NCBI RefSeq assembly: GCF_020880815.1
Contig: NZ_JAJITD010000003.1
Location: 496,001 to 560,000 of the forward strand
DNA length: 64,000 bases
Direction: 5' to 3'
DNA from: Paraburkholderia sejongensis
GTDB lineage: Bacteria > Pseudomonadota > Gammaproteobacteria > Burkholderiales > Burkholderiaceae
The notes under the pieces were generated by a model, which worked only from the letters and a program-made list of their open reading frames with translations, had not been told where the DNA came from and did no database searches. Both the position numbers and the translations under genes were made by a program. The first letter of the stretch is position 1. Each line of letters starts with the position of its first letter. This document shows, one piece after another, positions 52,618-60,321 of this stretch.

Positions 52618-53673
52618 TCAACGCCCCGCGCCGTCCACCGCCGCGGGCGCGACCGGCTCGCGCGCCGCCGCCGCGCGCTTGACCGCGAGCGTTGCGGCGA
52701 GCGTGCGCGCGGCGTCGTCGACCGAACACAGCGGCGTCTCTTCGCGCGCGATCACCGCCGCGAAGTGACGCAACTGCTCGTGATACGGATCGGCAGCGTG
52801 CGGCGTGCTGCGCTCGACGGTCAGCGGTTCGTGCCAGCCCTTGTTCGCGCGGTATTCCCACACGTCCAGTTGCGGCAGCGTCAGCGACGCATCGGTGCCG
52901 ATCAGGTAATGGGTGTTCACCTGCTGACGCGGATAGTGCGCCGCCTCGCCGGCCGCCAGATCCCAGTTCCACGGCGACGCCGCGCAATCGGACACCGCCA
53001 GCGTGCCGAGCGCGCCGTTGGCGAAGCGCAACAACACGGCGGCGGTGTCTTCCACCTCGAAACCGCGCACCGCGTTCGAGCTCAGCGCCTGCACCTCGAC
53101 GATCTCGCCGAGCAGGAACCGCATGATGTCGATGTCGTGGATCAGGTTGATCAGCACCGGGCCGCCACCCGCGCGACGGCGCCATTCGACGTCGAAATAC
53201 GCGTCGGGCTTGTAGAACGTCGCGAGCGCGTTGGCCGCGACCGGCGTGCCGAGCCGGCCCGACTGCACGATCTCGCGCGCGCGTCGCAGGATCGGGTTAT
53301 GGCGCCGGTGATGGCCGACCAGCAGCGGCACGCCCGCTTCCCGCGCGGCGCGGCTCAGGCGCCGCGCTTCATCGATGTCGTCGGTCACCGGCTTTTCGAT
53401 CAGCGCCGGCACGCCGCGCGCGATGCACGCGAGCCCCACGTCGACATGCGTCGCATTCGGCGTCGCGACGATCGCGCCCTCCGGGCGCATCTCGTCGAGC
53501 AGCGCCTGATAGTCGGCGAACCAGCGCAGCCCTTCGGCGCGCGCGAATTCCTGCGCCGCCGGCGACGGGTCCGCGATCGCGACCACCTCGACCTGAGGAT
53601 GCAGCCGCGCCCGCTCCACGTGCATGCGCCCGATCGCGCCCGCGCCGATCACCGCCAAACGTCTCCGTGCCAT
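52618..53673 (-). CDS. Gfo/Idh/MocA-family oxidoreductase
   Basis: A 351-residue NAD(P)-dependent oxidoreductase. The Rossmann motif is LAVIGAGAIGRMH, EKPVTDD is the catalytic Lys signature, and GGGPVLINLIHDIDIMRFLL carries the His/Asp pair. Family members act on inositols, sugars and other polyols, which matches a cyclitol or cyclic substrate. ATG 53673 follows AGGAGAAGAG. It is divergent from the substrate-binding protein gene, with an IclR-type operator between. Ends just before a small tandem repeat region. Confidence 0.92.
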   Translation of the reverse strand: MARRRLAVIGAGAIGRMHVERARLHPQVEVVAIADPSPAAQEFARAEGLRWFADYQALLDEMRPEGAIVATPNATHVDVGLACIARGVPALIEKPVTDDIDEARRLSRAAREAGVPLLVGHHRRHNPILRRAREIVQSGRLGTPVAANALATFYKPDAYFDVEWRRRAGGGPVLINLIHDIDIMRFLLGEIVEVQALSSNAVRGFEVEDTAAVLLRFANGALGTLAVSDCAASPWNWDLAAGEAAHYPRQQVNTHYLIGTDASLTLPQLDVWEYRANKGWHEPLTVERSTPHAADPYHEQLRHFAAVIAREETPLCSVDDAARTLAATLAVKRAAAAREPVAPAAVDGAGR

Positions 53674-53765
53674 CAACTCTTCTCCTTGGGATCAATTGCT
53701 TCGTTGAACACATCGTTTCGACTTGTTCCAGGTGAATACCCGGATACTCCGAAACCGGTTTTAAT

Positions 53766-53784
53766 TGTTGAATGCTATTCCAAT
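53766..53784. promoter_or_regulatory. IclR-type operator between Gfo/Idh and importer genes
   Basis: TGTTGAAT-GCT-ATTCCAAT shares 16 of 19 bases with the site at 51573. It is centred 70 bases before the substrate-binding protein start and 102 bases before the Gfo/Idh start, so it can control both. Confidence 0.65.
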
Positions 53785-53844
53785 TACGACACGAGTTCAC
53801 GAAGTTTTTCGAATTCACCTGCCGACCGGCGCGGAGACAGACCG

Positions 53845-55143
53845 ATGAAAGACCAACCCAAGCAAATCGATACCCCCCACCACCCGGCTGCGGACGCGGC
53901 CGCCGGCGGCGGCGTCACGCGCCGCGCGTGGCTCGCCGCCGTGGGCAAGACGCTCGCGAGCGGCGCGGCGGTGCTGGCCGCGCCGGCGATCGTGCGCGCG
54001 CAGGGCGAGCAACCGTTGAAGCTGGGCCTGCTGATGGCCAAACAAGGGGTGTGGACCGAACAGGGCGAGGTGATCGCGAACGGCGTGAAGCTCGCGCTCG
54101 ACGACGCGAACAACCAGGCGCGCGGCCGCCGTCTCGAGCTGGTCTGGTACGACGAACCGAACCCGCAGTCGGCGCAGCAGAACATGCAGAAGCTGGTCGA
54201 GCAGGACAAGGTGATCGCGGTGATCGGCGGCACCAACAGCGGCACGTCGCTGGCGATGTCGTCGGTCGCGAATCGCACGAAGACGCCGTATATCGCGCCG
54301 AACGCGGCCGCGCGCGAGTTGACCGGCAGCAGCTGCAACCCGTACACGTTCCGCGTGCTGAGCCCGACGCCGGTCACCTGCCGCGCGCTCGCGCCGTCGC
54401 TGCTGGCGATCGGCAAGAAGTGGCACTTTCTGGTCGCGAACTACGCGTATGGGCAGGACATCCAGCGTTCGATGTCCGAGCTGCTGAAGCAGTCGGGCGG
54501 CACGATGACGGGCGCCGACGTGACGCCGCTGAACACCACCGACTTCAGCTCGTTCATCCTGAAGATCCGCCAGTCGAAGCCGGACGTCGTACTGCTCGGT
54601 CTGCCGGGCGGCGACCTGTCGACCTTCCTCAAGCAGTACGCGGAAATGGGCATGAAGGACAAGATTCCGGTCGCGTGTCCGATCATCGGCGACTCCGATC
54701 TGTGGTCGATCAGCGCGGACGCGGCCACCGGCTATTACGGCAAGCCATGGCACTTCAGCGCGCCCGGCCATTCGCCGGAAGAGCTCGCGTTCATCAGGAA
54801 GTACACCGCGAAGTACGGCAAGCCGCCCGCCGACAAGGCCTGGATCGGCTGGTTTACGACCCGCGCGCTGCTCGCCGGCATCAATCAGGCGAAGAGCACG
54901 TCGGGACAGGACATCGTGCAGAGCCTGGAGACGGTGCAGTTCGGCGACAGCAGCGGCCCCGCGTATTTCCGGCCGTGGGACCACCAGATGTTGCGGCGCT
55001 GGACCGTGTTCAAGGTGAAGGATCACATCGCCGACAAATGGGACTGGCTCGATCAGGTGTCGGCGGTGCCGCAGAACCCGGCCGAACTCGACAAGCTGTA
55101 CGGCTCGAAGCAGGAAATCGGCTGCACGATGGCGGCGCGCTAA
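53845..55143 (+). CDS. ABC transporter substrate-binding protein (LivK-like, twin-arginine signal)
   Basis: A 432-residue periplasmic binding protein of the branched-chain amino-acid/aromatic type (Peripla_BP_6). An N-terminal twin-arginine signal (RRAWLAAVGKTLASGAAVLA, then APAIVRAQG) directs export. Conserved binding-domain parts include IGGTNSGTSLAMSSV and FLVANYAYGQDIQRSMSELL. ATG 53845 follows GGAG; the frame is open far upstream, but antisense to the Gfo/Idh gene. Members bind aromatic or cyclic acids as well as amino acids. First gene of the importer operon, under an IclR-type site. Confidence 0.94.
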   Translation: MKDQPKQIDTPHHPAADAAAGGGVTRRAWLAAVGKTLASGAAVLAAPAIVRAQGEQPLKLGLLMAKQGVWTEQGEVIANGVKLALDDANNQARGRRLELVWYDEPNPQSAQQNMQKLVEQDKVIAVIGGTNSGTSLAMSSVANRTKTPYIAPNAAARELTGSSCNPYTFRVLSPTPVTCRALAPSLLAIGKKWHFLVANYAYGQDIQRSMSELLKQSGGTMTGADVTPLNTTDFSSFILKIRQSKPDVVLLGLPGGDLSTFLKQYAEMGMKDKIPVACPIIGDSDLWSISADAATGYYGKPWHFSAPGHSPEELAFIRKYTAKYGKPPADKAWIGWFTTRALLAGINQAKSTSGQDIVQSLETVQFGDSSGPAYFRPWDHQMLRRWTVFKVKDHIADKWDWLDQVSAVPQNPAELDKLYGSKQEIGCTMAAR

Positions 55144-55243
55144 CGCGCTGACGCGCAGTGACGCTATCACGCCGCCGCTGCGCCCCGCGCGCCGCGGCGG
55201 CGAACCGTTCCCCGAGTTTCCCGCAGTCACCTGGAGTACAGGC

Positions 55244-56113
55244 ATGGCAGAAATGGTGTTGTCCCAGATCGCCAACGGGCTGGTGCTGGGCTTTCTTTAC
55301 GTGTTGCTCGCGATCGGCTTGTCGATCATCTGCGGGCTGCTGGGCATCGTCAACTTCGCGCACGGCGCATTGTTCGCGCTCGGCGCGTACTTCGCGATCG
55401 CGCTGTCGCTGCAGTTCGGCTGGGCCGCGGTGGTGGTCGCGCCGATTCTGGTCGCGCTGGTCGGGATGCTGATCGAAGTGGTGTTCATCCGAAGGCTCTA
55501 CGGCAAGGAGCCGTTGCTGAGCCTGATCGTGACCTTCGCGCTGTCGCTGCTGCTAACCGCGCTGATGCGGCTGGTGTGGGGCGCGGGCGGCCTGCCGTTC
55601 AGCCCGCCCGCGTCGCTCGGCGGCATCCTCGTCTATGGGCCGCTGCTGATCACCAAATACCGGCTGTTCGTGCTCGCCGCGACGATCGCGATTCTGCTGG
55701 CGTTGTGGTGGTTCATGAAGTTCACGCCTTACGGCCGGATTCTGCGCGCCGGCAGCCGCGATCCGGAAATGGTCGGACTCCTTGGCATCAATCTGCCGCG
55801 CGTGCTGACCGGCGCCTTCGGTCTCGGCGCGCTGCTGGCCGGCGCGGCCGGCGTGCTCGCCGCACCGCTCTTGACCGTCACGCCGAGCATGGCGACCGCC
55901 GCGGTGATGCCGGCGTTCGTGATCGTCACGATCGGCGGGCTCGGCTCGTTCGCCGGCGCGCTGGTCGCGGGCCTGCTGGTCGGCATCGTCACCGCGCTGG
56001 CGGTGCAGTTCTTTCCGGAAAGCTCGTCGGTGGCGATGTACGTATTGATGGCACTCGTTCTGCTCGTGCGTCCGCGCGGGTTGTTCGGCGAACGCTGGGA
56101 GCGCTTCGAATGA
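55244..56113 (+). CDS. Branched-chain-type ABC transporter permease (LivH-like)
   Basis: A 289-residue inner-membrane permease. It starts LSQIANGLVLGFLYVLLAIG, the typical LivH opening, and has about eight helices. The EAA-like loop reads RAGSRDPEMVGLLGINLPRV. It pairs with the permease half of the following fusion protein to form the membrane pore of the importer. The stop overlaps the next start by four bases (ATGA). The gap of 100 bases after the binding-protein gene is the only real spacing in this operon. Confidence 0.94.
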   Translation: MAEMVLSQIANGLVLGFLYVLLAIGLSIICGLLGIVNFAHGALFALGAYFAIALSLQFGWAAVVVAPILVALVGMLIEVVFIRRLYGKEPLLSLIVTFALSLLLTALMRLVWGAGGLPFSPPASLGGILVYGPLLITKYRLFVLAATIAILLALWWFMKFTPYGRILRAGSRDPEMVGLLGINLPRVLTGAFGLGALLAGAAGVLAAPLLTVTPSMATAAVMPAFVIVTIGGLGSFAGALVAGLLVGIVTALAVQFFPESSSVAMYVLMALVLLVRPRGLFGERWERFE

Positions 56114-58662
56114 ATCTCAAACTCTTGACCCGGCACCCGGTCGCACTCCTGACGATCTGCCTGATCGTCGTCTCGCTCGCACTCGGCGCGACCGGCACGC
56201 CGCTCGAACGCGCGACCCAGATCGCGATCTACACGCTGTACGGGATGGGCGTGAACCTGCTGGTCGCGTACACCGGCCTCGTGCCGTTCGGCGCGTCGGT
56301 GTTCTTCGGCACCTCGACCTATCTGGTCGCGATCTCGCTGCAACGGCTGATCGGCAACGAGCTCGTCGCGCTCGCCGCGAGCGTCGCCGTCACCGCGGTG
56401 ATGGCCGCGTTGATCGGCGCGGTGGTGCTGAAGCGGCGCGGCCTGTATTTCTCGTTGCTGACGCTCGCGTGTTCGCAGATCGCGTTCGAAATCGCGTTCA
56501 AATGGACCGACATGACCGGCGGCGAAAACGGCCTGCAAAACGTGCCGCGCCCGAGCTTCGCGACCACCACCGGTTTCCATCTGTTCGCGTGCGCGTCGGT
56601 GATCGCGCTCGCGTACGGCTTGTGGCGGCTCGTGCACGCGCCGTTCGGCCGCGCGTTGCAGGCGCTACGCGACAACGAGCAACGCGCCGCCAGCCTCGGC
56701 TACGACACCTACCGGCTGAAGCTGTTTGCGTTCGTGATCTCGGCCGCGCTGATCGGCTATGCGGGCGGCCTGCTGTGTCTGATGCTGCAAGGCGCGTATG
56801 CGAACAATCTGAGCTGGGAGCACGCGGGCGACAGTCTGTTGATGACCGTGCTCGGCGGCGTCCATCAGTTTCTCGGCCCGCTGTGGGGCGCGATTGCGTT
56901 CATCCTGCTCGAAGACAAACTGAGCAGCCTGACCGAGCATTGGTGGCTGATCTTCGCGCCGATCATCATCGCGTTTGCGTTCTTCTCGCCGGAGGGGATT
57001 CAGGGTCTCGCGCAACGGTTGCTGCGCCGGCCGCGCTGGACGCTGGTGCGCGACACGATTCCGGCGCGCCCCGAAGCGATCGCGCCGTATCGGGCGAGCC
57101 GCATCGAGATGGACGCGAAAACGCCGGTGCTCAGCGTGCGCGGATTGTCGAAGCAATTCGGCTCGCTGGTCACCGCCGACAAGATCGATCTCGACGTCTA
57201 CCCGTACCAGTTGCACAGCTTCATCGGGCCGAACGGCGCGGGCAAGACGACCTTCTTCAACATGCTGACCGGCGTGCTGCCGCCGTCGTCGGGGACGATC
57301 CAGTTTGACGGCAAGGACGTGACGAGGCTCGCGATGTTCCGCCGCGTGCGGCTCGGCATGAGCCGTTCGTTCCAGATCCTCAGCGTGTTCCGCAACCTGA
57401 CCGTGTTCGAGAACGTGCGCGTCGCGGTGCAGGCCGCGCAGCGCGAACGGCTCGGTCTGTGGCGCGACGCGCATACGCTCGACAAGCAGAACGCGCAGAC
57501 GTGGTCGCTGCTCGCGGCGGTCGGGTTGGTGGAGCGTGCGGCGGCTTCGTGCGAGAGCCTGTCGCATGGCGAGCAGCGCTTGCTCGAAATCGCGTTGTCC
57601 CTGGCGACCCAGGCGCGCCTGCTGTTGCTCGACGAACCTCTGGCGGGTCTCGCGGAAGCCGATCGCAAGATCGTCGCGCGGATCGTGCGCGAACTCGCGA
57701 ATCATCACGCGGTGCTGCTGATCGAGCACGACATCGACCGCGTGCTGTCGATCTCGGATCGCGTCAGCGTGTTGCATCGCGGCCATCTGATCGCCGACGG
57801 CTCGCCCGCCGACGTCGCCGCGCATCCCGAAGTGATCGAAGCGTATATGGGCCATGCGAAGGGCCAGCGGCCGGTCGACGCGCGGCTCGCCGAGCAGCTG
57901 GCGAAGAAACGCGCGAGCGCCGCGAACCCGCGGCCGCTGCTGCAATTGCGCAATCTGAAGGCCGGCTATGCGGGCAATACGATTCTCGACGGCATCGATC
58001 TGACGCTGCACGAAGGCGAGGTGATTGCTATTTTGGGCCGCAACGGCGTCGGCAAAACGACCGCGTTGCGCGCGGCGACCGGCGTCGCGCAAGTGAGCGC
58101 GGGCACGATCACGTTCGACGGCCACGACATCACCGCGCGCCCGATGCACGAGATCAACCGCCTCGGTCTCGCGATGGTGCCCGAGGGCCGCCGGCTGTTC
58201 CCGAATCTGACCGTCTATGAAAACCTGCGCCTTGCCGCGCGCAAGGGCGGCGCGAGCGTCGATGAAATGTACGCGCTGTTTCCGCGCCTCGCGAATCGCA
58301 AGGACGTGCGCGCCGAGCATCTGTCCGGCGGCGAGCGGCAGATGGTGGCGATCGCCCGCGCGTTGATGGCGCCCGCGAAAGCGATCCTGCTCGACGAGCC
58401 GTTCGAAGGTCTCGCGCCGGCCGTCGTGCAGGAAGTGCTCGATGCGGTCGTCAAGCTGCGCGAGCGCGCGAGCGTGGTGATCGTCGAGCATCAGGCGGAC
58501 ATGGTGCTACCGATCGCGGACCGCGTGTACGTGCTCGTCAACGGCCGCATCGCCTACGAAAACACGGCCGACGCGCTGGCACAGGATGCCGCGACACAAG
58601 CCAGACTGCTCGGCATCGTGCATGACGATGCCGCGCCTAACCTCGAAGTGAGAACAGCATGA
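56110..58662 (+). CDS. LivM-LivG-LivF triple fusion: permease plus two ABC ATPases in one protein
   Basis: An 850-residue protein with three parts. Residues 1 to about 315 are the LivM permease (TPLERATQIAIYTLYGMGVN, then the EAA-like loop RALQALRDNEQRAASLGY). A first ATPase begins near 335: Walker A GPNGAGKTT (about 374), LSHGEQ and Walker B LLLLDEPLAG. A second ATPase begins near 617: Walker A GRNGVGKTT (about 643), LSGGERQ and LLDEPFEG. All catalytic motifs are present and no stop or start separates the parts, so the whole energising unit is covalent. LivM-LivG fusions are known; adding LivF as well is less common. The start overlaps livH and the stop overlaps the AroE-like gene. Confidence 0.93.
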   Translation: MNLKLLTRHPVALLTICLIVVSLALGATGTPLERATQIAIYTLYGMGVNLLVAYTGLVPFGASVFFGTSTYLVAISLQRLIGNELVALAASVAVTAVMAALIGAVVLKRRGLYFSLLTLACSQIAFEIAFKWTDMTGGENGLQNVPRPSFATTTGFHLFACASVIALAYGLWRLVHAPFGRALQALRDNEQRAASLGYDTYRLKLFAFVISAALIGYAGGLLCLMLQGAYANNLSWEHAGDSLLMTVLGGVHQFLGPLWGAIAFILLEDKLSSLTEHWWLIFAPIIIAFAFFSPEGIQGLAQRLLRRPRWTLVRDTIPARPEAIAPYRASRIEMDAKTPVLSVRGLSKQFGSLVTADKIDLDVYPYQLHSFIGPNGAGKTTFFNMLTGVLPPSSGTIQFDGKDVTRLAMFRRVRLGMSRSFQILSVFRNLTVFENVRVAVQAAQRERLGLWRDAHTLDKQNAQTWSLLAAVGLVERAAASCESLSHGEQRLLEIALSLATQARLLLLDEPLAGLAEADRKIVARIVRELANHHAVLLIEHDIDRVLSISDRVSVLHRGHLIADGSPADVAAHPEVIEAYMGHAKGQRPVDARLAEQLAKKRASAANPRPLLQLRNLKAGYAGNTILDGIDLTLHEGEVIAILGRNGVGKTTALRAATGVAQVSAGTITFDGHDITARPMHEINRLGLAMVPEGRRLFPNLTVYENLRLAARKGGASVDEMYALFPRLANRKDVRAEHLSGGERQMVAIARALMAPAKAILLDEPFEGLAPAVVQEVLDAVVKLRERASVVIVEHQADMVLPIADRVYVLVNGRIAYENTADALAQDAATQARLLGIVHDDAAPNLEVRTA

Positions 58663-59501
58663 ATGCAAAGATTGCAACGGACGTCGCGGTATCGCTCGAC
58701 CAGGGATTGAGCGGCGCGACGCGGGTGTATTTCATCGTCGGCGATCCGATCGCGCAGGTGCGCTCGCCGCAAGGTGTAACCAACGCGATGCGCGCGGCCG
58801 GCCGCGACGCACTGGTGGCGCCGGCGCACGTCGCGCCCGCCGATCTCGCGGCGTTTTTCGCGGGCGTTACGCCGATGCGCAACGTCGATGGCGTGATTGT
58901 CACGGTGCCGCATAAATTCAGCGCGGCCGGCTTCTGCACGAGTCTGACCGACGAGGCCGAGTTTCTCGGCGCGGTCAACACGCTGCGCCGCACGCCGGAC
59001 GGCGGCTGGCATGGCGGGATGTTCGACGGCACCGGCCAGGTCGCCGCGCTGGCCGACGCCGGTTGCGAACCGAAGGGCAAGCGCGCGCTGCTGATCGGCG
59101 CGGGCGGCGCGGGTTCGGCGATCGGGCATGCGCTGGTCAGCGCCGGTGTGAGTTCGCTGGCGGTTCGCGATAACGACGCCGCGCGCGCCGCGTCGCTGGT
59201 CACGCGGCTGGCCGCGCTGCAACGCGGCGCGGTCGAACTGGCGCCGGCGGATGTCGCCGCGGAGAGCTTCGACATCGTCGTCAACGCGTCGCCGATGGGG
59301 ATGCGCGCCGAGGACCCGTTGCCGGTCGACGTTTCGCGTCTGCCCTCCTCCACGTTCGTCGGCGATGTCGTCACGAAGCCGCCGCTCACGCCGTTCATCG
59401 AAGCGGCGCGCGCGCGTGGCTGCAAAACCGTGACCGGCACGCAAATGTTCCAGCAGGTGTGCGACCGGATGGTCGAGTTCCTGTTGGACTCCGAAGCATG
59501 A
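58659..59501 (+). CDS. Shikimate-dehydrogenase-like (AroE fold) oxidoreductase with altered substrate site
   Basis: A 280-residue NADP-type dehydrogenase of the AroE fold. VTVPHK retains the catalytic Lys86 and FDGTGQ retains Asp123; LGAVNTL holds Asn107. The NADP loop is GAGGAGSAIGHAL. Compared with E. coli AroE, the S-x-S pair that binds the shikimate carboxylate is V34-R-S36, and the Asn before VTVP is Ile80. Two substrate contacts are therefore lost, so the substrate is probably not shikimate itself. It overlaps both neighbours by four bases, so it belongs to the import/oxidation operon rather than to biosynthesis. Confidence 0.88.
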   Translation: MNAKIATDVAVSLDQGLSGATRVYFIVGDPIAQVRSPQGVTNAMRAAGRDALVAPAHVAPADLAAFFAGVTPMRNVDGVIVTVPHKFSAAGFCTSLTDEAEFLGAVNTLRRTPDGGWHGGMFDGTGQVAALADAGCEPKGKRALLIGAGGAGSAIGHALVSAGVSSLAVRDNDAARAASLVTRLAALQRGAVELAPADVAAESFDIVVNASPMGMRAEDPLPVDVSRLPSSTFVGDVVTKPPLTPFIEAARARGCKTVTGTQMFQQVCDRMVEFLLDSEA

Positions 59502-60268
59502 GCGCAGGTATTAGCGCAACGCAGCGCGTCGCGGTCATTACCGGCGGCGCGGGCGGAATCGGCCGCGCGATCGCGGCGCGGCTGCAACGCGACGGTTTGC
59601 GGGTCGCGCTATGGGATCTGGATGAGCGAGCGGCGCACGAAGCCGCAGCCGAACTAGCAGAACTAGCGGACGGTGCGCCGCGCGCGGCGTTAGGCGTACA
59701 TGTCGACGTGACGGATGAAAAATCGGTCACCGCCGCCATGCAAACCACCGTCGCCCATTTCGGCGCCTGCCACGTGCTGATCAACAGCGCGGGCACCACC
59801 GGCCCGATCGCGCCGGTCGCCGACAGCGAACTCGCCGCATGGCAGCGCTGCATCGACGTCAATCTGCGCAGCGTATTCCTGTGCTCGCGCGCCGCCGTCG
59901 CGCCGATGCTCGCGGCGGGTTTTGGGCGTATCGTGAATCTCGCGTCGATCGCGGGCAAGGAAGGCAATCCGTCGATGTCAGCGTATTCGGCCGCGAAGGC
60001 CGGCGTCATCGCGTTCACCAAATCGATGGGCAAGGAACTGGCGCTCACGCCGGTGCGCGTGAACTGCATCGCGCCCGCGGTAATCGACACGCCGCTGCTG
60101 CAGCAGATGACCCCGGCAGCGCTCGCCGCGAGTCTCGCCAAGATTCCGATGCAGCGCGCGGGCACGGCCGGCGAAGTCGCCGCGCTGGCCGCGTGGCTCG
60201 CGTCGGACGAATGCTCGTTTTCGAGCGGCGCGACCTTCGATCTGTCGGGCGGCCGCGCCACTTATTAA
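59498..60268 (+). CDS. Classical short-chain dehydrogenase/reductase
   Basis: A 256-residue SDR. Cofactor motif VITGGAGGIGRAIAAR, NSAG, catalytic Ser in NLASIAG and Tyr-x3-Lys in SAYSAAKAG. The C-terminus is the usual DECSFSSGATFDLSGGRA. It is FabG-like in form but sits in a catabolic operon, starting at ATG 59498 with a four-base overlap to the AroE-like gene. Expected to oxidise a ring or side-chain alcohol of the imported compound. The longer frame upstream is antisense to coding and rejected. Confidence 0.93.
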   Translation: MSAGISATQRVAVITGGAGGIGRAIAARLQRDGLRVALWDLDERAAHEAAAELAELADGAPRAALGVHVDVTDEKSVTAAMQTTVAHFGACHVLINSAGTTGPIAPVADSELAAWQRCIDVNLRSVFLCSRAAVAPMLAAGFGRIVNLASIAGKEGNPSMSAYSAAKAGVIAFTKSMGKELALTPVRVNCIAPAVIDTPLLQQMTPAALAASLAKIPMQRAGTAGEVAALAAWLASDECSFSSGATFDLSGGRATY

Positions 60269-60321
60269 GGATCCCGGATGATCCGCAAAGAATCGGATGA
60301 AACCATGCAAGAGGCAAGCAA

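Noticed and set aside
52587..52618. Short tandem CAGTGCCCACT-like repeats between SDR and Gfo/Idh genes
   Set aside because: Only about three imperfect 10-11 base units; too short for a CRISPR or a meaningful satellite.
52588..53844. Upstream extension of the substrate-binding protein to about 850 residues
   Set aside because: The first 419 codons run antisense to the Gfo/Idh gene and are Arg-rich; the true start is ATG 53845 with a Tat signal peptide.
57100..57130. A separate start for the first ABC ATPase (MDAKTPVLSVRG)
   Set aside because: An in-frame ATG exists at 57112 but there is no stop before it and no strong ribosome-binding site, so a fusion is the simplest reading.
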